From positions 387,769 to 451,768 of the forward strand of contig NC_049991.1 in NCBI RefSeq assembly GCF_000003815.2: a stretch of DNA of 64,000 nt, given 5' to 3'. Below are positions 61,801-64,000 of the stretch, piece by piece. The position numbers and the translations under genes are program-made. The notes under the pieces were generated by a model. It saw nothing but the letters and a program-made list of their open reading frames with translations, ran no database searches and was not told the DNA's origin. Within the stretch, counting starts at the first letter, position 1. The number at the start of each line of letters is the position of its first letter. Origin of the DNA: Branchiostoma floridae. Its lineage: Eukaryota > Chordata > Leptocardii > Amphioxiformes > Branchiostomatidae.

Positions 61801-64000
61801 AAGAGCAGGGCTTCTCTCTCCCATTCCTTCAGTAGAGAAGGCCACAATCCAGATGGTGTACTGGGTGTCAGGCAGCAGGTCCCTGATGGTGTAGGGAATG
61901 TTACTGGGACTCACTTGTACTCTCATGGTAGGTTCATTCTCAGCCTGGAATAGGACATGGAACATGGGAAGTCACAAATAGAAAATGGAGAAAACCAGCG
62001 TCTTGCTTAAAGGCATCCAGAGTGATTGTTTTTGGTCTTTTCAAATTTAATTTTCAAGTCACTTTTACATACAATAATGTTAAATAACATTATCTCATTG
62101 CATATCCACCTTCATTGAGCAAAGATGAGATGTCGTTGGGTGGTGAGAACTTATTGAAAATCTTAGTGCTGCACGCACGAGAACATGACCGATGAGTCCT
62201 GAACGCTTCCAGAGATATCGTCACTTGTTCGAATCAGGTTTCGATTTGCGAACGCGTGAATCAGATTCAATTCGCTTGGTGACCTCACGCATTCAAAAAG
62301 CACCGAAAATTACCGACGGGAAACCGTTAGTGGCTCGATCCTGTACTGATTTATTGAAGGATGTACATTGTGTAATTAATCAAATGGGTTCGTCTGTTGC
62401 ATGTTTGTGCGTCCTTTTAAATGCTGAAAGTATGAAATAATGATACACATGTGCTAGTATGGTGAAGTTAGTGTCAATATCGTACTGATGGTCTCATCCA
62501 GGATATTTTCATTTTTAATGCTCTAAAATTGCTCTGGGCGCCTTAAAGCAGAAGTGCTGACAAAATCTGGATTTTAAGTCAACACAAGGATACATGCACA
62601 ATGTATGTCTTTCATAATTGTCTTCCACAAAAGAAATCAGTACTAGTATGCAGAAATAACAAAGATTTGTGTTACAGCACACCAACAACTCCTACAAACC
62701 AATCACATTCATCACAGACTGCCATCTCACCTGGTAATAGATGACGTAATACTCCACATCTCCACCTGTTGAGGGAGTCTCCCACTCCACTGTGATGGAG
62801 GTGGGGCCACTTGGGGTCAAACGGACACTGCCGGGGGCACCAGGGGTTGAAGGAGCTGGGGACACGGAGGGAAGAATTCACTTTGCTTAAATCTCACAGT
62901 CATGTAACAACTAGCAAAAACAGTTTCTGTTTGAAGTAGATAATAACCAAATATGTATCAGCACAAATGTCATTGGCATAAACTTGCAATACAGAGTACC
63001 TACATTGTTGTTCACATTAAATTGAGCATATGAAGATGATCCCTACCTTCTTCTTGTGTGCTGATAGTAAGAGCAGGGCTTCTCTCTCCCATTCCTTCAG
63101 TAGAGAAGGCCACAATCCAGATGGTGTACTGGGTGTCAGGCAGCAGGTCCCTGATGGTGTAGGGAATGTCACTGGGACTCACTTGTACTCTCATGGTAGG
63201 TTCATTCTCAGCCTGGAACAGGACATGGAACATGGGAAGTCACAAATAGAAAATGGAGAAAACCAGCGTCTTGCTTAAAGGCATCCAGAGTGATTGTTTT
63301 TGGTCTTTTCAAATTTAATTTTCAAGTCACTTTTACATACAATAATGTTAAATAACATTATCTCATTGCATATCCACCTTCATTGAGCAAAGATGAGATG
63401 TCGTTGGGTGGTGAGAACTTATTGAAAATCTTAGTGCTGCACGCACGAGAACATGACCGATGAGTCCTGAACGCTTCCAGAGATATCGTCACTTGTTCGA
63501 ATCAGGTTTCGATTTGCGAACGGGTGAATCAGATTCAATTCGCTTGGTGACCTCACGCATTCAAAAAGCACCAAAAATTACCGACGGGAAACCGTTAGTG
63601 GCTCGATCCTGTACTGATTTATTGAAGGATGTAATTAATCAAATGGGTTCATCTGCTGCATGTTTGTGCGTCCTTTTAAATGCTGAAAGTATGAAATAAT
63701 GATACACATGTGCTAGTATGGTGAAGTTAGTGTCAATATCGTACTGATGGTCTCATCCAGGATATTTTTATTTTAAATGCTATAAAATTGCTCTGGGCGC
63801 CTTAAAGCAGAAGTGCTGTCAAAATCTGGATTTTAAGTCAACTCAAGGAATACATGCACAATGTATGTCTTTCATAATTGTCTTCCACAAAATAAATCAG
63901 TACTAGTATGCAGAAATAACAAAGATTTGTGTTGCTGTATACTTTCTGCCATGGAACAACTGTTATGACATACATGTAAACACATACCTGGTAATAGATG
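28567..64000 (-). CDS. Large multi-FN3 protein with C-terminal kringle (5' end outside window)
   Basis: About 32 exons on the minus strand encode 16 fibronectin type III domains, a ~130-residue Gly/Ser/Thr-rich linker with repeated FVIR/FLVP motifs, and one kringle followed directly by the stop. Fifteen FN3 domains follow a two-exon plan: the first exon carries the PG-P-x-V...W-P---G---GY-I-YQ half, a phase-0 intron follows, and the second exon carries the L-PDT-Y-IWV-AFS half. Domain borders have phase-1 introns. One FN3 (32,742-33,047) is a single exon. There is no transmembrane segment after the kringle, so the protein is probably secreted or matrix-bound. The N-terminus, any signal peptide and further domains lie beyond 64,000. 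Two exons (36,061-36,228 and 60,625-60,750) are frame-disrupted as assembled. I do not recognise a named orthologue. FN3 and kringle domains are certain; function is unknown. Confidence 0.9.
29050..30190. mobile_element. Dispersed element, uninterrupted copy B
   Basis: The same family as the copy at 8.3-12.8 kb, but without the SINE and Harbinger insertions. It lies in the intron between the linker exon and the kringle exon. Internal ~100-bp degenerate repeats (GAGTCCATTCTTGCAC...TTTTGGACTGG). Class unknown. Confidence 0.75.
30289..30916 (-). CDS. Exon: second half of FN3-16 plus repeat linker
   Basis: Phase 0 in, phase 1 out. Encodes VGVDESEYILTGLEADTEYV and LQLLAFTASGQEYRSPQISV (FN3 half), then a low-complexity Gly/Ser/Thr region. 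That region contains imperfect repeats of G-Q-x-FVIRTD...GQ-x-FL(L/V)P...G, ending HRFNGRPDDALQSG. The 628-bp length is far above the ~169 bp of the other second-half exons. The donor CTG|GTCAGT matches the phase of the kringle exon. Confidence 0.92.
31121..32208. mobile_element. 1.09-kb TIR element (TA-flanked, Tc1/mariner-like size class)
   Basis: Perfect 25-bp inverted ends beginning TAACGGCACTGAACTTTAAT; the motif ACTTTAATCCAACAC recurs inside. If TA is the duplicated target, the ends are ACGGCACTG. No transposase recognised. It makes up nearly 80% of the intron between the two FN3-16 exons. Confidence 0.85.
32297..32454 (-). CDS. Exon: first half of FN3-16
   Basis: Encodes VGGSASPREVTFTALTPNSI, KIQWEKPTDSVDVVDGYGIL and YRGAGEDQTQTIE. 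Only a GC donor (ATAGAG|GCAAGT) gives the phase-0 end that joins to the next exon, so this is a predicted GC-AG intron. Confidence 0.88.
32742..33047 (-). CDS. Exon: complete FN3-15 in a single exon
   Basis: Encodes GEVPRAPADVQMAVVNPSTI, RLNWEPPTGLSGPILGYRIF, and LDPYLGYNIWVLAFTEAREG to RGSSG. 306 bp, phase 1 at both ends. It is the only visible domain without the internal phase-0 intron, suggesting intron loss. Confidence 0.93.
33048..36060 (-). other. Intron between FN3-14 and FN3-15
   Basis: Contains the dispersed repeat at 34,657-35,722. The rest, including a GC-rich patch with CCGGCCG motifs near 33,672-33,704 and 34,270, shows no exon that I can support. Confidence 0.5.
34657..35722 (+). 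repeat. Dispersed repeat with CCTCCATGAAAT hairpin start
   Basis: Starts with the palindrome ACCTCCATGAAATGTCATGG AGGT, then (GT)n, AACTCAAGAACGG, GGGCCCCCTAGC twice, ATTTGCATAATTAATGAGG, and ends TTTTCATGGAGGTATGAGG. It is the longest copy of a family with at least four other members in the window. Confidence 0.75.
36061..36228 (-). CDS. Exon: second half of FN3-14, frame-disrupted
   Basis: Begins GPDDDESRSIETP in phase 0. The conserved DYNIWVLAFSPAGMGPQ stretch then lies in another frame, because the exon is ~34 bp shorter there than its paralogues. A 33-bp direct duplication (QSDSFTIRTYP twice) follows. The donor CACAAG|GTCAGT is normal. Either an assembly fault or a genuine disabling deletion. 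Confidence 0.7.
36241..36430. repeat. 31-bp tandem repeat, ~6 units
   Basis: Unit AGCATGGATCATCTCACAGA + CATTAGACACT, essentially perfect. It directly follows the acceptor side of the damaged FN3-14 exon. Confidence 0.93.
37203..37441 (-). CDS. Exon: linker plus first half of FN3-14
   Basis: Longer than its paralogues (239 bp). About 38 linker residues (VIGGSTYPGQEDRINIIPGV onward) precede LPASPENVQVARVDATTMRV and QWMPPTTGGRVAGYRIYYQ. Phase 1 in, phase 0 out. Confidence 0.92.
37530..37750. repeat. Two tandem copies of a ~110-bp repeat
   Basis: Both copies carry GAGGYATTGTTTTGA, TGTGTTTCYRGATATT and GTCACCATAAC. Related to the dispersed GGGCCCCCTA family. Confidence 0.6.
37764..37932 (-). 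CDS. Exon: second half of FN3-13
   Basis: Encodes PVGSTDVSNLEVGPDVSSHP, IRGLEPGVDYVVWIVAFTQE and GEGLRSAKMNVRIDRQG. 169 bp, phase 0 in, phase 1 out. Confidence 0.92.
38516..38640 (-). CDS. Exon: first half of FN3-13
   Basis: Encodes GSTQLGPPADLQVSLLDDES, VLLQWSAPEASDGILGYRLY YQ. 125 bp, phase 1 in, phase 0 out. Confidence 0.92.
38784..38952 (-). CDS. Exon: second half of FN3-12
   Basis: Encodes EAGNEEATTIEVRSNVYSQV, IRELKPDTEYYIWVVGFSAA and GDGRRSQILSVTMESEG. 169 bp. Confidence 0.92.
39050..39101. repeat. (ATC)n microsatellite
   Basis: Runs of CATCAT interrupted by CACCATTAC. Intronic. Confidence 0.9.
39223..39347 (-). CDS. Exon: first half of FN3-12
   Basis: Encodes VPEVPGSPEDIQVSLEDDSS, IRVEWLPPTSGGEVLGYRIN YQ. 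125 bp. Confidence 0.92.
39640..40030 (-). repeat. Dispersed GGGCCCCCTA repeat (inverted copy)
   Basis: Inverse copies of the 34.7-kb element: GCTAGGGGGCCCAAA twice, CTTGAGTTAT, and the closing AACCTCCATG. The (GT)n part is missing. Confidence 0.75.
40063..40231 (-). CDS. Exon: second half of FN3-11
   Basis: Encodes ASRAPTPSFRVAQANERSLT, IPGMASSTTYNIWVVALSAA and GVGQPSPSLTLATPDAG. 169 bp. Confidence 0.92.
41167..41294 (-). CDS. Exon: first half of FN3-11
   Basis: Encodes APQTPGRPRSIRAETVNPTT, MLVQWQEPVRGADLVERYRV YYQ. 128 bp. Confidence 0.92.
41465..41633 (-). CDS. Exon: second half of FN3-10
   Basis: Encodes VAGEPEAVTVEVRPTDRALM, LSGLRPSTSYDIWMTAFSSA and GSSPRTPSVMVRTPEMG. 169 bp. Confidence 0.92.
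41775..42295. repeat. 27-bp minisatellite, ~19 units
   Basis: Unit TGATGGCTGATGTGTGAAGC + TGACTGG, with T/A variation at GGC(T/A)GAT. The period is a multiple of three, so several frames stay open for ~230 codons. It lies in an intron and is not coding. Confidence 0.95.
42305..42435 (-). CDS. Exon: first half of FN3-10
   Basis: Encodes APTPQPPGAPLSIRASAVDS, SSVRVTWRHPTRGGAAAGYK VHYQ. 131 bp. The intron after it holds the 27-bp minisatellite, in which the frame stays open by chance. Confidence 0.92.
42600..42740 (+). pseudogene. Possible retroelement remnant (GIY-YIG / RT C-terminal type)
   Basis: The plus-strand frame reads RILDTEQDYFLRGVKEAIYI KAHQPLL. The E-x(4)-RGVKEAI-I pattern is found at the end of GIY-YIG endonuclease modules in some animal retroelements. 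No catalytic residues are preserved here. Recognition is tentative, resting on one short motif inside an intron of the opposite-strand gene. Confidence 0.35.
43275..43446 (-). CDS. Exon: second half of FN3-9
   Basis: Encodes RVGDDGMRSPTRVIGPDERS, FTLTGLEEDTDYRIYLVPFS and SDRVGTSSPVLSVRTQS. The donor CGA|GTAGGT was preferred over the nearby AG|GTGCCA because only it ends in phase 1, as the next exon needs. Confidence 0.88.
43752..43867 (-). CDS. Exon: first half of FN3-9
   Basis: Encodes APGEPENLQVESTELTSVTI, TWEAPTSGGELEGYRIYYQ. 116 bp. Confidence 0.92.
43994..44162 (-). CDS. Exon: second half of FN3-8
   Basis: Encodes SSEDSSVSQIPVGGDEQTWT, ITGLQADLDYMVWIEAVNSA and GSGPRTDVLNVQTPSEG. 169 bp. 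Confidence 0.92.
44228..44395 (-). repeat. MITE-like repeat, second copy of the ACTGTAAATGCATTTAAG family
   Basis: Both ends are related inverted copies (TACTGTAAATGCA / TGCATTTACAGTA), with ACCGCGAAAATAAAACCAC inside. Intronic. Confidence 0.75.
45024..45145 (-). CDS. Exon: first half of FN3-8
   Basis: Encodes GSLPGAPLNVRASSTEPTSI, VIQWDSPRSGGDVERYQIYY R. 122 bp. Confidence 0.92.
45332..45500 (-). CDS. Exon: second half of FN3-7
   Basis: Encodes RAEDPESVTTLNVRLSTTSY, ILENLQPGQKYQIWIAAYSS and RGISEVTQRIDLRMPQG. 169 bp. Confidence 0.92.
45917..46035 (-). CDS. Exon: first half of FN3-7
   Basis: Encodes GLPGSPEGLRVRAVNPTTAL, LSWQEPSSGADFDGYRVYYQ. 119 bp. Its acceptor (GTGCAG) directly abuts a 29-bp minisatellite, whose units each contain the same CCCTGTAG just upstream. 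Confidence 0.92.
46045..46262. repeat. 29-bp palindrome-containing minisatellite, first array
   Basis: Units ACACCTGTAGCTACAGGGTA + CAAACACTAT; the core CTGTAGCTACAG is a perfect 12-bp palindrome. Some units have CTGGAGCTACAG. The same repeat forms the array at 48,338. Confidence 0.92.
46263..47719. other. Intronic spacer between the minisatellites
   Basis: Includes two related ~100-bp segments (near 46,985-47,060 and 47,398-47,505) sharing CCGTCGCT(A/C)CGTGTCC and GCACGCTGTGACGTT. The minus-strand frame at 46,612-46,872 is not recognisable as a gene. Confidence 0.4.
47720..48235. repeat. ~100-bp tandem repeat, 5 diverged units
   Basis: Each unit contains AGGTTAGGGCGCTCTGCCAC, GACGCACTTTGGTGTAGT, CAATCGGAAAGCAGGATCTC and GGGCGCTCTGACTGAT. 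Confidence 0.88.
48338..48905. repeat. 29-bp palindrome-containing minisatellite, second array
   Basis: About 19 units with core CTGTAGCTACAG and spacer GGTACAAACACTATACAC. Same family as the array at 46,045, ~2 kb away in the same intron. Confidence 0.93.
49163..49331 (-). CDS. Exon: second half of FN3-6
   Basis: Encodes AETETSPSSVETDPTTLQST, IRGLQPDTTYTVWVVTYSPD and GTSPNSPTVSIRTLQEG. 169 bp. Confidence 0.92.
49495..49607 (-). CDS. Exon: first half of FN3-6
   Basis: Encodes GPSAPAFIRASPLDGTSLVV, EWEASESDNVQGYIIYYQ. 113 bp. Confidence 0.92.
50327..50501 (-). CDS. Exon: second half of FN3-5
   Basis: Encodes APGDSTPGFVDTPSSVTSFL, LTGLQPDTTYNVWVLAFSPA and GMSQRSLMKTLTTMQVARG. 175 bp. Confidence 0.92.
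50634..50752 (-). CDS. Exon: first half of FN3-5
   Basis: Encodes EIPGAPGNVQVTPFNATALT, VEWEAPTRGGDFQGYRIYYE. 119 bp. It is preceded (gene direction) by a ~9.5-kb intron, the longest here, which contains an assembly gap and several transposons, so exons may be missing. Confidence 0.92.
50820..51150. repeat. Dispersed repeat with 21-bp GCAGAATTCTGC array
   Basis: A unique-looking part (TTAATCCGGAA...CGAGATTGAAATTTAGTATTC...GGCAGGTCCCTCGGGA) is followed by ~8 units of GCAGAATTCTGCACTTCGGT C. An inverted copy of the whole structure lies at 59,230-59,522. Confidence 0.88.
52236..53503. mobile_element. Foldback element with inverted subterminal GACAAT/GGACAGAT repeats
   Basis: Both arms contain GCAGTAGAGATTGC-type and GATTGTCC / GGACAGATYGCGATC motifs in opposite orientation. 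Weak outer ends AGCCAGTTTCACA and TGTGAACCCACCT are flanked by TAA, which would fit PIF/Harbinger. No transposase seen. The outer boundary is tentative. Confidence 0.55.
53504..58760 (-). other. Long intron interior, no gene recognised
   Basis: Part of the ~9.5-kb intron between FN3-4 and FN3-5. AT-rich; contains a pentanucleotide (CTACT)n microsatellite at ~56,932-56,961. I found no exon or transposon protein that I could support. Confidence 0.45.
58763..59084 (+). mobile_element. tRNA-derived SINE, running into an assembly gap
   Basis: The head has A box TGGCACGATCGGG (58770-58782) and B box GGTTCAAATCC (58814-58824) in a tRNA-like fold. The body has CCCTTGGGAAAGGCACTTTA. It is a different family from the SINE at 8.9 kb. 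The 3' end is lost in Ns. Confidence 0.8.
59085..59184. other. Assembly gap (100 N)
   Basis: Exactly 100 N, the usual size for a gap of unknown length. Confidence 0.99.
59230..59522. repeat. Inverted copy of the GCAGAATTCTGC repeat
   Basis: ~7 units of GCAGAATCTGCATGTGGTT, followed by CCCGAGGGACCTGCCGATGT and TCCGGATTAA, the reverse of 50,820-50,990. The unit is 19-20 bp here (one T lost from the core) against 21 bp in the other copy. Confidence 0.88.
59740..60120 (-). repeat. Decayed GGGCCCCCTA-family repeat
   Basis: GCTGCTAGAGGGCCAAACCT, GCCGCTGCAGCACCG and GAGTTATCCTTCT resemble the 39.64-kb copy, with many changes. Confidence 0.5.
60216..60381 (-). CDS. Exon: second half of FN3-4
   Basis: Encodes TEDEPVLTVQLDQTTRQYTI, QDLLPNTPYTVWIVAFSAEG and EGERSSVYYVQTAAEG. 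166 bp. Confidence 0.92.
60625..60750 (-). CDS. Exon: first half of FN3-4, one-base insertion suspected
   Basis: Very similar to the exons at 61,463 and 62,731 but 126 bp instead of 125. An extra T in CCTGGTTGCCCCTGG (GGTGCC in the paralogues) shifts the frame relative to SVRLTPSGPTSITVEWETPS. It lies 38 bases from an N-gap, so a low-quality base is likely. Confidence 0.75.
60788..60930. other. Assembly gap (143 N)
   Basis: 143 N inside an intron of the FN3 gene, close to the exon with the suspected extra base. Confidence 0.99.
61024..61186 (-). CDS. Exon: second half of FN3-3
   Basis: Encodes AENEPTMRVQVSPSDIPYTI, RDLLPDTQYTIWIVAFSTEG and MGERSPALSVSTQEG. 163 bp, one codon shorter than the near-identical copies at 61,779 and 63,047. 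Confidence 0.92.
61463..61587 (-). CDS. Exon: first half of FN3-3
   Basis: Encodes APSTPGAPGSVRLTPSGPTS, ITVEWETPSTGGDVEYYVIY YQ. Apparently identical to the exon at 62,731. Confidence 0.93.
61779..61944 (-). CDS. Exon: second half of FN3-2
   Basis: Encodes AENEPTMRVQVSPSNIPYTI to ALTISTQEEG. It differs from the copy at 63,047 by Asn for Asp (SNIPY/SDIPY). 166 bp. Confidence 0.93.
62731..62855 (-). CDS. Exon: first half of FN3-2
   Basis: Same protein sequence as the exon at 61,463; it lies in the second unit of a 1.27-kb tandem duplication. Confidence 0.93.
63047..63212 (-). CDS. Exon: second half of FN3-1 (first complete exon in view)
   Basis: Encodes AENEPTMRVQVSPSDIPYTI to ALTISTQEEG. 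Phase 0 in, phase 1 out. Confidence 0.93.
63988..64000 (-). CDS. Partial exon at right edge: first half of FN3-1
   Basis: Only the last 13 bases (CATCTATTACCAG, IYYQ) and the donor GTATGTG are inside the window. The match to the other first-half exon ends shows that the gene continues to the right. Confidence 0.8.

Larger units (their letters stand above)
61406..63933. repeat. 1.27-kb tandem duplication spanning one FN3 domain
   Basis: 61,406-62,672 and 62,674-63,933 are near-identical, exons and introns alike. Visible differences are few substitutions, a 9-bp indel (near 62,368) and small indels near the ends. Each unit holds one first-half and one second-half FN3 exon. Confidence 0.93.

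Overview
This is a stretch of animal nuclear DNA: spliced genes with GT-AG introns, long introns and 3' UTRs, tRNA-derived SINEs, many TIR elements and minisatellites, and two N-gaps from a draft assembly. The overall style (a kringle joined to a long run of fibronectin type III domains, very dense MITE/foldback DNA, near-identical local duplications) suggests a lancelet (Branchiostoma) or a close invertebrate deuterostome. The species is an inference; the genes are not.

Three genes are readable. (1) 1-6.76 kb, minus strand: ribosomal protein S9 (RPS9). It has four coding exons, truncated at the left edge, and a non-coding first exon at ~6.72-6.76 kb with a TATA box and a pyrimidine-rich (TOP-like) start. 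A 69-bp minisatellite in intron 2 repeats the exon-2 splice donor about ten times. (2) 14.3-17.6 kb, plus strand: cysteine string protein (DNAJC5) in three coding exons, followed by what looks like a 4.5-kb 3' UTR. (3) 27.3-64 kb and beyond, minus strand: a large gene whose visible part encodes 16 FN3 domains, a Gly/Ser/Thr-rich repeat linker and a C-terminal kringle. Its 5' end lies beyond the right edge. Nearly every FN3 domain is made of two exons with a phase-0 intron inside and phase-1 introns between domains.

Between and inside the genes lies repeat-rich DNA. At 8.3-12.8 kb an old dispersed element carries a SINE (12-bp target duplication) and a Harbinger-like transposon (TCA duplication), which itself carries a further TIR element; an uninterrupted copy lies at 29.05-30.2 kb. 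At 22.8-24.45 kb a foldback element has subterminal arrays full of TGACGTCA sites. Other TIR elements lie at 5.1, 5.8, 31.1 and 52.2 kb. Minisatellites occur at 4.8, 21.4, 36.2, 41.8, 46.1, 47.7, 48.3 and 51.0 kb. Remnants of a non-LTR reverse transcriptase (26.5 kb) and possibly a GIY-YIG-type retroelement (42.6 kb) are present.

The three genes are unrelated in function: translation, synaptic/secretory vesicle chaperoning, and an apparently extracellular adhesive or matrix protein. RPS9 and DNAJC5 are divergently transcribed across ~7.5 kb of mostly transposon DNA. DNAJC5 and the FN3-kringle gene converge, with ~5 kb between their inferred poly(A) sites.
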